In this document: one piece after another, positions 26,968-36,663 of the stretch
How positions within the stretch are numbered: the first letter of the stretch is position 1
Layout of the letters: each line of letters starts with the position of its first letter
Source of the DNA: Limnohabitans sp. Rim8
GTDB taxonomy: Bacteria > Pseudomonadota > Gammaproteobacteria > Burkholderiales > Burkholderiaceae_C
Assembly: GCA_945901045.1 (NCBI GenBank)
Contig: CAMDKK010000015.1
Location: forward strand, 1-64,000
Length of the DNA stretch: 64,000 nt
Reading direction: 5' to 3'
Made by a program: the position numbers and the translations under genes
The notes under the pieces: model-generated
What the model was told of the DNA's origin: nothing
The model's input: the letters and a program-made list of their open reading frames with translations, nothing else
Databases searched by the model: none

Positions 26968-27840
26968 TCAGCGTCCCAAATACACTTCAATCACCCGCTC
27001 GTCGGCCTGCACCTGATCGAGCGTACCTTGGGCCAGCACCGCACCATCGCACAGCACGGTGACGATGTCAGAAATGGTGCGGATAAAACTCATATCGTGT
27101 TCCACCACCATCAAGGAATGCTTGCCTTTGAGGCTCAAAAACAACTCGGCGGTACGCTCAGTTTCATGGTCGGTCATGCCGGCCACCGGCTCGTCCAGCA
27201 GCAAGAGCTTGGGGTCTTGCATCAGCAACATCCCGATCTCTAACCATTGCTTTTGCCCATGGCTCAAGGTACCTGCTTGGACACGCACGCTGTCGGCCAA
27301 GTGGATGGTGTGAAGCACTTCAGCCAAGCGGTCGCTTTGGCGTGAGTCGAGCTTGAAAAACATCGATGCTTTCACACCTTTGGGCGTTTTCAGTGCAAGT
27401 TCCAAGTTTTCAAAAACACTCAGATTTTCAAACACCGTGGGCTTTTGGAACTTCCGGCCAATGCCCATCTGGGCTATTTCGGGTTCGTTGTGGCGTAACA
27501 AATCGATGGTGCTGCCAAAGAACACACTCCCCTCATCGGGCCGGGTCTTGCCGGTGATGATGTCCATCATGGTGGTCTTGCCTGCGCCATTGGGGCCAAT
27601 GATGCAACGCAGTTCACCGGGTTTTATATCAAGCGACAACTTGTTGATGGCCTTGAAACCGTCAAAGCTCACGCTCACCGCCTCCAGGTACAAAATGCGA
27701 CCATGCGTCACATCCACCTCACCCGGTGTTGCAATGCGCCCATAGCTGGTTTCACGGCCACCTGACTCGGTTTTTTGAGATGTTTTCAGCGCACGCTCAG
27801 CCACACGACGCGCGCCTTGCTGGAGCAGATCGGGGGTCAT
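26968..27840 (-). CDS. urtD: Urea ABC transporter ATP-binding protein UrtD
   Basis: A 290-residue LivG-like ATPase with Walker A GPNGAGKTT, IGRKFQKPTVFENLSVFEN, signature-like LSHGQKQWLEIGMLL (Ser-His-Gly in place of Ser-Gly-Gly, normal for UrtD) and LLLLDEPVAGMTDHETERTAEL. The long frame reaching 28050 includes antisense-of-urtC coding shadow; the ATG at 27840 overlaps the urtC stop as ATGA and begins MTPDLLQQGARR. It works with UrtE as the ATPase pair for high-affinity urea uptake. Confidence 0.92.
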   Translation of the reverse strand: MTPDLLQQGARRVAERALKTSQKTESGGRETSYGRIATPGEVDVTHGRILYLEAVSVSFDGFKAINKLSLDIKPGELRCIIGPNGAGKTTMMDIITGKTRPDEGSVFFGSTIDLLRHNEPEIAQMGIGRKFQKPTVFENLSVFENLELALKTPKGVKASMFFKLDSRQSDRLAEVLHTIHLADSVRVQAGTLSHGQKQWLEIGMLLMQDPKLLLLDEPVAGMTDHETERTAELFLSLKGKHSLMVVEHDMSFIRTISDIVTVLCDGAVLAQGTLDQVQADERVIEVYLGR

Positions 27841-28958
27841 GCGCGGCGTCCTTTCCATTTTTGGATCAGGCTTTGATACAAACCCAAAACACCGTTGGGC
27901 AAATAAAGGGTCACCGCAATGAACAAGGCGCCGAGAAAATACAACCAGAACTCGGGTGCTGTCACCGTGAGCCAACTCTTGGCACCGTTCACCAAAAACG
28001 CCCCCAAAATCGGCCCCACCAAAGTGGCACGGCCGCCGACTGCGGCCCATACCGCAATCTCGATCGAATTGGCAGGACTCATTTCACCAGGGTTGATGAT
28101 GCCCACTTGCGGCACATACAAAGCCCCCGCCACCCCACACATGACGGCAGAGATCACCCAGATGCTCAACTTGTAGGGCAAAGGTGAATAACCCGAGAAC
28201 ATGACACGGGTTTCAGCATCCCGAATGGCCTGCAACACGCGGCCATATTTGCTGCGTACCAACCAGCGGGCAAACAGGTAAAAAGCCAGCAAGGTGCATC
28301 CGGTCATGACAAACAAAATCATGCGCATACTGGGGGTAGCGATCGGCAAGTCCAAGATGCGTTTGAAATCTGTGAAGCCGTTGTTGCCACCAAAGCCGGT
28401 CTCGTTGCGAAAGAAAAGCAACATGGCCGCATAGGTCATGGCCTGGGTGATGATGGAGAAATACACCCCTTTGATGCGGGAGCGAAAGGCAAAGTAGCCA
28501 AATACAAAAGCCACCACAGCAGGCACCAGAACAATCAAAACCAAGGTCGCTGCAAAGCTTTCCGACAGCATCCAGTGCCAGGGCAACGTCTTCCAGTCCA
28601 GAAAAACCATGAAATCAGGCAAATTACTTTTGTAATTGCCGTCAGCGCCAATCTGACGCATCAGGTACATGCCCATCACATAGCCACCGAGCGCAAAAAA
28701 CAAACCGTGACCCAAAGACAAAATACCGGTGTAACCCCAGATCAAGTCCATCGCCAAAGCGCAAATGGCATAGCACATGATTTTGCCCAACAGTGCCACG
28801 GCGAAGTCACTCAAGTGGAACACGCTGCCTTGAGGCACGGTCAAATTGAGCAAGGGCGCCAAGGCGCACACCACCAGCAAAGTCAGGATAAACGCTGTCC
28901 AACCGGTGCGGGTCAGGAGCGCAGGCCGTTGGGGCAAAGAAAAAGTGGGCTCAGTCAT
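27837..28958 (-). CDS. urtC: Urea ABC transporter permease UrtC
   Basis: 373 residues, LivM-like, with about ten hydrophobic segments. Motifs: DLIWGYTGILSLGHGLFFALGGYVMGMYL, of which the GILSLGHGLFFALGGY core is diagnostic, then SRIKGVYFSIITQAMTYA and NEIGFGGNNGFT-like NETGFGGNNGFTDF. The ATG at 28958 has a good ribosome site (GGAGG, 8 nt upstream) and follows the urtB stop by one base; a start five codons upstream would overlap urtB. Forms the membrane channel with UrtB. Confidence 0.92.
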   Translation of the reverse strand: MTEPTFSLPQRPALLTRTGWTAFILTLLVVCALAPLLNLTVPQGSVFHLSDFAVALLGKIMCYAICALAMDLIWGYTGILSLGHGLFFALGGYVMGMYLMRQIGADGNYKSNLPDFMVFLDWKTLPWHWMLSESFAATLVLIVLVPAVVAFVFGYFAFRSRIKGVYFSIITQAMTYAAMLLFFRNETGFGGNNGFTDFKRILDLPIATPSMRMILFVMTGCTLLAFYLFARWLVRSKYGRVLQAIRDAETRVMFSGYSPLPYKLSIWVISAVMCGVAGALYVPQVGIINPGEMSPANSIEIAVWAAVGGRATLVGPILGAFLVNGAKSWLTVTAPEFWLYFLGALFIAVTLYLPNGVLGLYQSLIQKWKGRRA

Positions 28959-28959
28959 A

Positions 28960-30555
28960 TCAGGCCTCCGCACTGCGGCCTTTCATCGCAAAGATACCTT
29001 GCGGGCGTTTTTGAATAAAAATGATGATGAACACCAGAACGCAAATTTTGGCCAGCACCGCACCGGTCCAGCCTTCCAGAATTTTGTTGATCAGGCCCAG
29101 GCCCAAGGCGGCATACACGGTGCCAGCCAATTGGCCTACACCGCCCAGCACCACCACCATGAACGCGTCGACGATGTAGCTTTGCCCCAGATCAGGCCCT
29201 ACATTGCCCACCTGGCTGAGTGCACAACCGGCCAGTCCGGCAATACCCGAGCCCAACGCAAAGGCGTAGGTGTCAATCCGGGCTGTGTTCACGCCCATGC
29301 AAGAGGCCATGGGGCGGTTCTGCGTCACGCCGCGCACAAACAAGCCCAAGCGGGTTTTGCCAATCAACAGCGCCATGCCCACCAGCACCAGCACTGCAAA
29401 GGCGATGATGACCAGGCGGTTATAGGGCAAAGTCAGATTGGCCATGACTTGGACGCCACCGCTCATCCAGCTGGGATTCTCGACGCCCACATTTTGTGCC
29501 CCAAAAAGGCTTCGAACACCTTGCATCAACATCAGGCTGATGCCCCATGTAGCCAACAGCGTTTCAAGCGGCCGGCCATACAAATGCCGCAAGATGCTGC
29601 GCTCGAGCAGGGCACCAACCAAGGCCGATGCGAGGAAGGACAGTGGCACGGCCAGCACCAGGTAAGCGTCAAATGCATCCGGCAGGTAGGTGCGAAATGC
29701 GACTTGCACCATGTAGGTGGCATAGGCGCCAATCATCATCAACTCACCATGGGCCATGTTGATCACCCCCATCAACCCGTAGGTGATGGCCAATCCCAGT
29801 GCGACCAAGAGCAAGATCGAGCCCAGACTGGCGCCGGTAAATAAAGCGCCCAACCGCTCGCCCCATTTCAAGGCCCCCTGAATGTCGCGCAACGAAGCCT
29901 GAAGCTGGGCTTTGACCTGTGGGTCGGTTTCTTGCGACAGCCGTTGATTCAGTTGCAATTGGGTTTCGGGGGTTTTGCTTTCAGCCAATGTTTTGGCGGA
30001 CTGCATCCGAATGGACACATCGTCACTGCCCAGTTGGGCTGCCGCTATGGCGAGCCGAATCCAAGCAGCAACGCGTGTGTCTTTTTCCTGTGACAGGGCT
30101 TTGTCGAGCAGTGGCAGTTTGGCTGCATCCGGTTCTTTAAGCAAAGCCATCGCTGCGGCAGAGCGCAAGGCGTTGTCTGGGCTGAATAATTTCAGTGCGG
30201 CCAACGCAGTGTCTATTTCACCACGCAAGCGGTTGTTACTGATCACATCTTGCGCCGTGTCGGGCAAGGGTGTGCTGGCACCGGTGAGCAGATCAAGCCC
30301 TAGGGCGCCCTTGGCCACCAAGACCTGTTCACCCACCAACTTGACGGCATCGTCTGCCAAGGCTTGTAAAAATAAAACGGTTTTCTCATCGGCTTGCACC
30401 ACGGCTTTTCCCAGGGCTTCTATGCGTGCATCGGTTTCGCCGTCCACCATCGACCGCATTTCTTGCGCCGTCAGTGCATGCGAGGGATTGACCACCATCA
30501 GCAGCACCAGGCTCAAAAGGGCATACGCCATGCCTGTCATCCATCGCTTCATCAT
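28960..30555 (-). CDS. urtB: Urea ABC transporter permease UrtB
   Basis: 531 residues. A signal-like hydrophobic segment (residues 8-27) precedes a periplasmic helical domain of about 220 residues with alpha-repeat character. The LivH-like permease part starts near residue 235 (GLAITYGLMGVINMAHGELMMIGAY) and includes PLETLLATWGISLMLMQGVR and SFLASALVGALLERS. The long N-terminal extension is normal in UrtB. It probably contacts urea-loaded UrtA or modulates assembly. It is second in the operon, 96 bp after urtA, with a terminator-like hairpin between. Confidence 0.92.
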   Translation of the reverse strand: MMKRWMTGMAYALLSLVLLMVVNPSHALTAQEMRSMVDGETDARIEALGKAVVQADEKTVLFLQALADDAVKLVGEQVLVAKGALGLDLLTGASTPLPDTAQDVISNNRLRGEIDTALAALKLFSPDNALRSAAAMALLKEPDAAKLPLLDKALSQEKDTRVAAWIRLAIAAAQLGSDDVSIRMQSAKTLAESKTPETQLQLNQRLSQETDPQVKAQLQASLRDIQGALKWGERLGALFTGASLGSILLLVALGLAITYGLMGVINMAHGELMMIGAYATYMVQVAFRTYLPDAFDAYLVLAVPLSFLASALVGALLERSILRHLYGRPLETLLATWGISLMLMQGVRSLFGAQNVGVENPSWMSGGVQVMANLTLPYNRLVIIAFAVLVLVGMALLIGKTRLGLFVRGVTQNRPMASCMGVNTARIDTYAFALGSGIAGLAGCALSQVGNVGPDLGQSYIVDAFMVVVLGGVGQLAGTVYAALGLGLINKILEGWTGAVLAKICVLVFIIIFIQKRPQGIFAMKGRSAEA

Positions 30556-30600
30556 GATTTCCCAAACACAGCGTCAGGCTGCTCGCTGATGTCTCTTTGA

Positions 30601-30633
30601 TAAAAATGGGGAAGAGGCACGTGCCCCTTCCCC
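30601..30633 (-). terminator. Terminator-like hairpin between urtA and urtB (probable attenuator)
   Basis: On the minus strand an eleven-base stem (GGGGAAGGGGC paired with GCCTCTTCCCC, one mismatch) with an ACGT loop is followed by ATTTTTAT. It lies just after the urtA stop (30652) and before urtB (30555). Partial termination would raise UrtA over the membrane and ATPase subunits, a common arrangement for binding proteins. Confidence 0.7.
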
Positions 30634-30651
30634 AAGGACGCTCCTACCCCT

Positions 30652-31926
30652 TTACTTTTTGGCGGGTTCGTCAGGTTTCACGTTGTTGCCTGGGATGTAA
30701 GGGCTCCATGGCTTGGCTTTAACGGGGCCGGGTGTCTTCCACACCACATTGAACTGGCCGTCGGCCTTGATCTCACCAATGAACACCGACTTGTGCAGGT
30801 GGTGGTTTTTCTCGTCCATCTTGCTGGTGATGCCGCTCGGTGCCTTGAAGGTCTGGCCGGCCATGGCGGCGATGACTTTGTCGGTGTCGGTGGACTTGGC
30901 TTTCTCAACCGCTTGCTTCCACATGTTGATACCGATGTAAGTGGCTTCCATCGGGTCGTTGGTCAAAGCCTTGTCTTTGTGACCGGCGATGCCTTTGGCT
31001 TTGGCATAAGCAGACCATTTCTTGATGAACTCGTCGTTCGCAGGGTTCTTGATGGACTGGAAGTAGTTCCAAGCAGCCAAGTGACCTACCAAGGGCTTGG
31101 TGTCCACGCCACGCAGTTCTTCTTCACCCACCGAGAAAGCGACCACAGGCACATCTTTCGCCTTCAAGCCTGCATTGCCCAGCTCTTTGTAGAAAGGCAC
31201 GTTAGAGTCGCCGTTGATGGTGGAGACCACGGCTGTCTTGCCACCTGTTGAGAATTTCTTGATGTCGGCCACAATGGTTTGGTAATCCGAATGACCAAAG
31301 GGTGTGTATTTTTCATCGATGTCTGACTCTTTCACGCCTTTGCTGATCAGGTAAGCGCGCAAGATTTTGTTGGTCGTGCGGGGGTACACATAGTCGGTGC
31401 CCAGCAATACCCAGCGCTTGGCGCCGCCGCCATCTTTGCTCATCAAATAGTCAACTGCCGGAATGGCTTGCTGGTTGGGTGCTGCACCGGTGTAGAACAC
31501 GTTTTTACTCAGCTCTTCACCTTCGTATTGCACGGGGTAAAACAACAAACCGTTCATTTCTTCCACCACGGGCAAGACCGATTTACGCGACACCGAAGTC
31601 CAGCAACCAAAGATCACGGATACTTTGTCTTGACCCAATAACTGCTTGGTTTTTTCAGCAAACAAAGGCCAATTGGAAGCGGGGTCGACGACCACAGGCT
31701 CCAGCTTCTTACCCAGCAAACCGCCTTTGGCGTTGATCTCGTCAATGGCCATCAACACCGTGTCTTTCAACACAGTCTCGGAAATGGCCATGGTGCCAGA
31801 CAGGCTGTGCAAGATGCCAACCTTGATCGTGTCTGCAGCGTGTACCTGCAAAGAAAATGTAAGTGTGCCTGCGGCCATTGCACTTGCCAATGCCAAGGCT
31901 TTCAGGTTGCCACGACGGTTCATCAT
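30652..31926 (-). CDS. urtA: Urea ABC transporter substrate-binding protein UrtA
   Basis: 424 residues with signal peptide MMNRRGNLKALALASAMAAG...VHAA. The mature part begins TIKVGILHSLSGTMAISE, the UrtA/AmiC hallmark, and includes FGCWTSVSRKSVLPVVEE, LFYPVQYEGEE, FYTGAAPNQQAIPAVDYL and GTDYVYPRTTNKI. It binds urea in the periplasm. The long open frame beginning at 32028 adds 34 residues without signal-peptide character. The ATG at 31926 has GGAG 7-9 nt upstream and follows a sigma-54 promoter by about 50 bp, so this start was chosen. Confidence 0.95.
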   Translation of the reverse strand: MMNRRGNLKALALASAMAAGTLTFSLQVHAADTIKVGILHSLSGTMAISETVLKDTVLMAIDEINAKGGLLGKKLEPVVVDPASNWPLFAEKTKQLLGQDKVSVIFGCWTSVSRKSVLPVVEEMNGLLFYPVQYEGEELSKNVFYTGAAPNQQAIPAVDYLMSKDGGGAKRWVLLGTDYVYPRTTNKILRAYLISKGVKESDIDEKYTPFGHSDYQTIVADIKKFSTGGKTAVVSTINGDSNVPFYKELGNAGLKAKDVPVVAFSVGEEELRGVDTKPLVGHLAAWNYFQSIKNPANDEFIKKWSAYAKAKGIAGHKDKALTNDPMEATYIGINMWKQAVEKAKSTDTDKVIAAMAGQTFKAPSGITSKMDEKNHHLHKSVFIGEIKADGQFNVVWKTPGPVKAKPWSPYIPGNNVKPDEPAKK

Positions 31927-31988
31927 GAGATCACTCCAATATAAAAAAATGTTTAAGAAGCGAAGACCAGCCACGCTGTCTTTCCTTT

Positions 31989-32004
31989 TGCAATTGCTGT
32001 GCCA
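31989..32004 (-). promoter_or_regulatory. Sigma-54 promoter for urtABCDE
   Basis: Read on the minus strand the sequence is TGGCAC-AGCAA-TTGCA, an exact match to the sigma-54 consensus with GG and GC separated by ten bases. Transcription would start near 31978, about 50 nt before the urtA ATG at 31926. In Proteobacteria this goes with activation by NtrC under nitrogen limitation. No clear NtrC site was identified by eye, although GCAC/GTGC half sites occur near 32050. Confidence 0.85.
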
Positions 32005-32194
32005 AGTTGATTTCCATCCTGCATGCAAGCCGCACTTGCCCTAGGAAATGCACAGTGCTCCTAATAGAAGCCATCAAGTGCTTTTCAAAAAATAAAGCGT
32101 CCTAAAAAATACCCAAATTGGCGCATCCCTAATTCAAACTCGTAAAAACGCACCAAAATACAGCCTCAAGCTCCTGTTTCCATGCCACAGAACA

Positions 32195-32211
32195 GGGCAT
32201 GCAAGTTGCAT
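32195..32211 (+). promoter_or_regulatory. Sigma-54 promoter for ureABCEFG
   Basis: GGGCAT-GCAAG-TTGCA matches the TGGCAC-N5-TTGCA consensus with two deviations; the essential GG (32196-32197) and GC (32208-32209) are ten bases apart. The start would be near 32221, 33 nt before the ureA ATG. The same bases also form an inverted repeat CATGCAA-G-TTGCATG (32198-32212). It is divergent from the urtA sigma-54 promoter about 190 bp away, so both operons could share enhancer-bound NtrC. Confidence 0.7.
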
Positions 32212-32253
32212 GTCTTTTGTGAACCTCTTGAACACTTAACGTAGCGCACCAAT

Positions 32254-32556
32254 ATGGAACTGACTCCCCGCGAAAAAGACAAGCTCTTGATCTTCACCGC
32301 CGGTTTGCTGGCCGAGCGCCGCAAAGCCCGAGGACTCAAACTGAATTACCCCGAGGCCGTGGCCTTCATCAGCGCCGCCGTCATGGAGGGCGCACGCGAT
32401 GGCAAGACCGTGGCTCAGCTGATGAGCGAAGGTCGCACCCTGCTGACGCGCGCCGATGTGATGGACGGCATCGCGGAGATGATTCCGGACATTCAAGTCG
32501 AAGCGACTTTTCCCGATGGCACCAAGTTGGTCACTGTGCACCAACCTGTTGTTTGA
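32254..32556 (+). CDS. ureA: Urease subunit gamma
   Basis: 100 residues, the standard length. It starts [16 protein letters not shown], followed by [36 protein letters not shown] and [11 protein letters not shown] at the C-terminus, all UreA signatures. Part of the (UreABC)3 trimer. First gene of ureABCEFG, 19 bp before ureB, behind a sigma-54 promoter. Confidence 0.97.
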   Translation: MELTPREKDKLLIFTAGLLAERRKARGLKLNYPEAVAFISAAVMEGARDGKTVAQLMSEGRTLLTRADVMDGIAEMIPDIQVEATFPDGTKLVTVHQPVV

Positions 32557-32575
32557 TTTCCAAGTTGAGGCACTC

Positions 32576-32914
32576 ATGATTCCAGGTGAACTTTTGATTG
32601 ACGAGGGCAGCCATGTGCTCAACCCAAGCCGCCGTTGTGTGACGCTGGTGGTGCACAACACAGCCGATCGCCCGATCCAAGTCGGCTCGCACTACCATTT
32701 TGCTGAAACCAATGGCGCATTGGGTTTTGACCGGCGCGTGGCCCACGGCATGCGCTTGAACATTGCCGCCGGGACCGCAGTGCGTTTTGAACCCGGGCAG
32801 CAACGCACCGTCGAGTTGGTGGACTACGCCGGTGATCGGCAGGTATTCGGTTTCAGGGGCCTGGTCAATGGTGCCGCCGATGTTGCACCCCCTCACCTAC
32901 AAGGAACTGCGTGA
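32576..32914 (+). CDS. ureB: Urease subunit beta
   Basis: 112 residues starting MIPGELL, with [38 protein letters not shown] and VVDYAG-type [13 protein letters not shown], all conserved in UreB. The ATG at 32576 gives the canonical N-terminus; the longer frame from 32516 overlaps ureA and was rejected. The stop overlaps the ureC start as TGATG, implying coupled translation and equal stoichiometry. Confidence 0.97.
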   Translation: MIPGELLIDEGSHVLNPSRRCVTLVVHNTADRPIQVGSHYHFAETNGALGFDRRVAHGMRLNIAAGTAVRFEPGQQRTVELVDYAGDRQVFGFRGLVNGAADVAPPHLQGTA

Positions 32915-34686
32915 TGGCGACGATAGGTAAACGCGCTTATGCCGAAATGTTTGGCCCCACCGTGGGCGACCGTGTGCGCTTGGCCGATACCGACTTGATC
33001 GTTGAAGTCGAGCACGACCTGACGCTGCGCGCCGGCGGTTACGGCGAAGAAGCCAAGTTTGGCGGCGGCAAAACCATTCGCGATGGCATGGCGCAATCGC
33101 AACGTACCCGCGATGGGACTGGGACGGGCCCCTCTGGCGCCGGCGCCATGGACACGGTGCTGACCAATGCATTGATCATCGACCACACGGGCATCATCAA
33201 GGCTGACATTGGACTCAAGGGCGGGCGCATCGCCGCGATCGGCAAATCGGGCAACCCCGACACGCAACCGGGGGTCGACATCGTCATTGGCCCGGGCACC
33301 GAAATCATCAGCTGCGAAGGCAACATCGTCACCGCCGGTGGTATCGATTCGCACATCCACTTTATTTGCCCGCAGCAAATTGAAGAAGCGCTGGCCTCGG
33401 GCATCACCACCATGTTGGGTGGTGGCACCGGCCCGGCCACCGGCACTTTTGCCACCACCTGCACACCTGGCCCCTGGAACATCGAGCGCATGCTGCAAGC
33501 GGCTGAAGCGTTTCCCATGAACCTGGGCTTTTTGGGCAAGGGCAACGCCGCCCTGCCCGGTGCGCTGCATGAACAAATCAACGCCGGCGTGATTGGCCTG
33601 AAACTGCACGAAGACTGGGGCACAACACCGGCAGCCATCAGCAACTGTTTGGACGTAGCCGATGCCACGGACACCCAGGTGGCGATCCACTCGGACACAC
33701 TGAACGAAAGCGGCTTTGTAGAAGACACGATTGCCGCCACCAAGGGGCGCACCTTGTGCGCCTTTCATACCGAAGGTGCGGGCGGTGGCCATGCCCCCGA
33801 CATTTTGCGTGTGGTGGGCGAGGCGAATTTTTTGCCCAGCTCCACCAACCCGACCATGCCCTACACGCACAACACGCTGGACGAGCATGTGGACATGCTG
33901 ATGGTGTGCCACCACCTGGACGCCTCGATTGCTGAAGATTTGGCGTTTGCCGAAAGCCGCATTCGCAAAGAAACCATTGCCGCCGAAGACGTGCTGCACG
34001 ACCTGGGTGCCATCAGCATGATGAGCAGCGACAGCCAGGCCATGGGGCGAGTGGGCGAGGTGATCATGCGCACCTGGCAAGCGGCGCACAAAATGAAGGT
34101 GCAACGCGGCTGGCTGGCCAACCCGCAGCCGTCTGGCAGCGGGGTGCCCGAGGACAACAGCCGCAACGATAACTTTCGCGTCAAACGCTACATCGCCAAG
34201 TACACCATCAACCCCGCCATAGCGCATGGTGTCAGCCACGAAGTGGGCAGCATAGAGGTGGGCAAGTGGGCCGATCTGGTGATCTTCAAACCAGCGTTCT
34301 TTGGCGTCAAACCTGCGCTGATCCTCAAAGGCGGCTTCATTGCCATGGCCGCCATGGGCGACCCGAATGCCTCCATCCCCACCCCCCAGCCAGTGCATTA
34401 CCGGCCGATGTTTGGCAGTTATGGCGGAGCCTTGGCCCGGGGTTCTTTGACCTTCGTATCGCAAGCGAGCATGGCAGCAGGTATTGGCGAACGCTTTGGC
34501 TTGAACAAAACACTGGCAGCGGTCAAAGGCGTGCGCGGCATCACCAAGCGCGACATGGTCCACAATGGCTACTTGCCGCGCATGGAAGTCGACCCTCAAA
34601 CCTATGCCGTGCGTGCCGATGGCCAGCTGCTGACCTGTGAAGCCGCCAGCAGTTTGCCGATGACCCAACGCTACTTTTTATTCTGA
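32914..34686 (+). CDS. ureC: Urease subunit alpha (catalytic)
   Basis: 590 residues; hydrolyses urea to ammonia and carbamate at a di-nickel centre. Visible active-site elements: HIH at residues 147-149, the carbamylated lysine K230 in [32 protein letters not shown], and the mobile-flap MVCHHLD motif with the general-acid His. The late motif SSDSQAMGR holds the remaining nickel-binding Asp. All look intact, so the enzyme should be active. A GTG one codon before the ATG is an alternative start. Confidence 0.98.
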   Translation: MATIGKRAYAEMFGPTVGDRVRLADTDLIVEVEHDLTLRAGGYGEEAKFGGGKTIRDGMAQSQRTRDGTGTGPSGAGAMDTVLTNALIIDHTGIIKADIGLKGGRIAAIGKSGNPDTQPGVDIVIGPGTEIISCEGNIVTAGGIDSHIHFICPQQIEEALASGITTMLGGGTGPATGTFATTCTPGPWNIERMLQAAEAFPMNLGFLGKGNAALPGALHEQINAGVIGLKLHEDWGTTPAAISNCLDVADATDTQVAIHSDTLNESGFVEDTIAATKGRTLCAFHTEGAGGGHAPDILRVVGEANFLPSSTNPTMPYTHNTLDEHVDMLMVCHHLDASIAEDLAFAESRIRKETIAAEDVLHDLGAISMMSSDSQAMGRVGEVIMRTWQAAHKMKVQRGWLANPQPSGSGVPEDNSRNDNFRVKRYIAKYTINPAIAHGVSHEVGSIEVGKWADLVIFKPAFFGVKPALILKGGFIAMAAMGDPNASIPTPQPVHYRPMFGSYGGALARGSLTFVSQASMAAGIGERFGLNKTLAAVKGVRGITKRDMVHNGYLPRMEVDPQTYAVRADGQLLTCEAASSLPMTQRYFLF

Positions 34687-35288
34687 TGCTGCAAACTGCC
34701 AAATTGATTCCGCAAGGCCAAGGCCTGGCCTCGGTGCTTGTCAAACGCGCCGCCACATTGACCTTGGATTGGGACGTGCGCCAAAAGAGCCGCTTCGAAG
34801 CCACCGACTCGCTCGGGCGCAGCGTGGGCGTTTTTCTGCCGCGCGGCACCGTGGTTCGCGGCGGCGATGTGCTGGTGGCCGAAGACGGCTCGCTTGTACG
34901 CGTCGAAGCCGCGCCACAAACCGTCTTGCGCATCACCGCCTGCATCGCGCACGGCTCGCCCTTTGATTTGACGCGGGCCGCCTACCACCTCGGTAACCGG
35001 CATGTGCCCATCGAACTGCGCCCCGATCACTTGCAGATCGAACCAGACCATGTGCTGGCCGAGATGTTGCGGGCCATGCATTTGATTGTGAATACCGTAG
35101 ACGCACCGTTTGAGCCCGAGTCGGGTGCCTATTCAAGCCATGGCGCTCAAGCACACGCACACACACACGCAATCGCAGACACGCACGCCCATGCCCATCC
35201 TGAACCGCATGTGCATGGCCCTGACTGCAACCACGATCACGACCACGGCCACTCTCATGGTCACGACCACGGCCCGCATGCACACTGA
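34686..35288 (+). CDS. ureE: Urease accessory nickel chaperone UreE
   Basis: 200 residues. The N-terminal domain (about 1-80, with [21 protein letters not shown]; only the first part is conserved across UreE) is followed by the metal-binding domain with [12 protein letters not shown] and a strongly His-rich tail (about residues 151-200, HAHTHA...[14 protein letters not shown]). The tail would store or donate Ni2+. The gene overlaps ureC by one base (TGATG) and ureF by 11 bp. Confidence 0.95.
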   Translation: MLQTAKLIPQGQGLASVLVKRAATLTLDWDVRQKSRFEATDSLGRSVGVFLPRGTVVRGGDVLVAEDGSLVRVEAAPQTVLRITACIAHGSPFDLTRAAYHLGNRHVPIELRPDHLQIEPDHVLAEMLRAMHLIVNTVDAPFEPESGAYSSHGAQAHAHTHAIADTHAHAHPEPHVHGPDCNHDHDHGHSHGHDHGPHAH

Positions 35289-35973
35289 GATCAGCAGCCT
35301 GCTGCAGCTGATCTGGCTGGCCTCCCCGGCTTTGCCTGTAGGCGGCTTTTCTTATTCCGAAGGCTTGGAATCCGCCATCGAACACGGTTGGATTCACGAT
35401 GAAACCAGTGCTGCCGATTGGCTTGTCGATCAGCTCCACTTGTCACAAGCGCGCGGGGATTTGTCTGTGGTGGCACAGGCATTGCCCCTCTGGCCACTGC
35501 ATCTCTCGCCTTCTGAAAATTCAGGCCTGCAGGCACTCAACGACTGGGTCTTGGCCACCCGTGAGAGTTTTGAGATGCGTTTGCAAACAGAGCAAATGGG
35601 CCGCTCCTTACTCGACTGGCTGCGCAACCAAGGCACCGCAACGCCAAGCGCTCTAACGCTTTGCGCCCAACTGCCGCCCACCTATCCCTTGGTCATGGCT
35701 CTGGCCTTGTCACTTGCGAAAGCACCCGACCATCAGGCACTGCAGGCCTTTGCTTTTGGTTGGGCAGAGAACATGACCCAAGCAGCCCTCAAATCCATGC
35801 CTCTCGGACAAAGTGCGGGCCAACGCATACTGGCGCGCTTGGCGCAAGAAATTCCTTCGGCGGTAGACCACGCCATGACCTTGCGCGACGACGAGCGTCA
35901 AGCCTTTTGTCCAATGCTGGCCATTGCATCGGCCCGCCACGAAACCCAATACTCCCGTTTATTCAGATCCTGA
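35278..35973 (+). CDS. ureF: Urease accessory protein UreF
   Basis: 231 residues, all-helical, with the UreF signature [25 protein letters not shown] near the N-terminus (the [14 protein letters not shown] core), then [15 protein letters not shown] and [18 protein letters not shown]. UreF bridges UreD and UreG and gates GTP hydrolysis during nickel insertion. The open frame begins upstream at 35110 but that part runs through the His-rich tail of ureE in another frame; the ATG at 35278 gives a normal N-terminus. Confidence 0.95.
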   Translation: MHTEISSLLQLIWLASPALPVGGFSYSEGLESAIEHGWIHDETSAADWLVDQLHLSQARGDLSVVAQALPLWPLHLSPSENSGLQALNDWVLATRESFEMRLQTEQMGRSLLDWLRNQGTATPSALTLCAQLPPTYPLVMALALSLAKAPDHQALQAFAFGWAENMTQAALKSMPLGQSAGQRILARLAQEIPSAVDHAMTLRDDERQAFCPMLAIASARHETQYSRLFRS

Positions 35974-35978
35974 CCACC

Positions 35979-36641
35979 ATGACTACACTGCACCACATCG
36001 CCCATAGAACCCGATCTTTGCCTCCCCTGCGCGTAGGGATTGGCGGGCCTGTCGGCTCCGGCAAAACAACCCTGCTTGAAATGCTCTGCAAACACATGCG
36101 AGAGCGCTGGGACTTGGTCGCCATCACCAACGACATTTACACCAAAGAAGACCAGAGGTTGCTCACCGTGAGTGGTGCCTTGGAAGCCGATCGCATCATG
36201 GGCGTAGAAACCGGTGGCTGCCCGCACACGGCGATTCGTGAAGACGCGTCCATCAACCTCGAAGCGATTGACCGCATGCTGGAAAAGTTTCCCAATGCCG
36301 ACATCGTGTTTGTCGAAAGCGGTGGTGACAATCTGGCCGCCACCTTCAGCCCTGAATTGTCAGATCTGACCATTTATGTGATCGATGTGGCAGCCGGTGA
36401 AAAGATCCCCCGCAAAGGTGGCCCAGGCATCACCAAGAGCGATTTGTTCGTGATCAACAAAACAGATTTGGCGCCTTATGTGGGCGCCGATCTGAGCGTG
36501 ATGGAGGCCGACACCATCCGCATGCGCACCAATGCACAGGGCCTGAAACCCTTTGTGATGACCAATCTTAAAACCCAAAGCGGTTTGCAGGCCGTGATTG
36601 ACTTCATCGAAACCAAAGGCATGCTGCGCAGGGCTGATTGA
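35979..36641 (+). CDS. ureG: Urease accessory GTPase UreG
   Basis: 220 residues. P-loop [11 protein letters not shown] at 22-32, the metal motif [17 protein letters not shown] with the nickel-binding [19 protein letters not shown], and the guanine motif [10 protein letters not shown]. UreG delivers Ni2+ to UreC in a GTP-dependent way. The ATG at 35979 follows ureF by 5 bp. Last gene of the urease operon; the next gene is convergent. Confidence 0.97.
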   Translation: MTTLHHIAHRTRSLPPLRVGIGGPVGSGKTTLLEMLCKHMRERWDLVAITNDIYTKEDQRLLTVSGALEADRIMGVETGGCPHTAIREDASINLEAIDRMLEKFPNADIVFVESGGDNLAATFSPELSDLTIYVIDVAAGEKIPRKGGPGITKSDLFVINKTDLAPYVGADLSVMEADTIRMRTNAQGLKPFVMTNLKTQSGLQAVIDFIETKGMLRRAD

Positions 36642-36663
36642 GCGCGTCTTAAAGCAAAACCGC

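Noticed and set aside
32040-32180. NtrC binding sites between the two sigma-54 promoters
   Set aside because: Only imperfect GCAC/GTGC half sites could be found by eye; a matrix scan would be needed.
32893-34668. 591-codon open frame on the minus strand opposite ureC
   Set aside because: It mirrors ureC almost exactly. The protein has no family motif and is Gly/His/Arg-rich in the way of antisense frames of GC-rich genes; ureC is certain.
34686-35288. His-rich repeats in the ureE end as a tandem DNA repeat or CRISPR-like array
   Set aside because: Irregular codon-level repetition explained by the metal-binding His tail. No CRISPR array was seen anywhere in the window.
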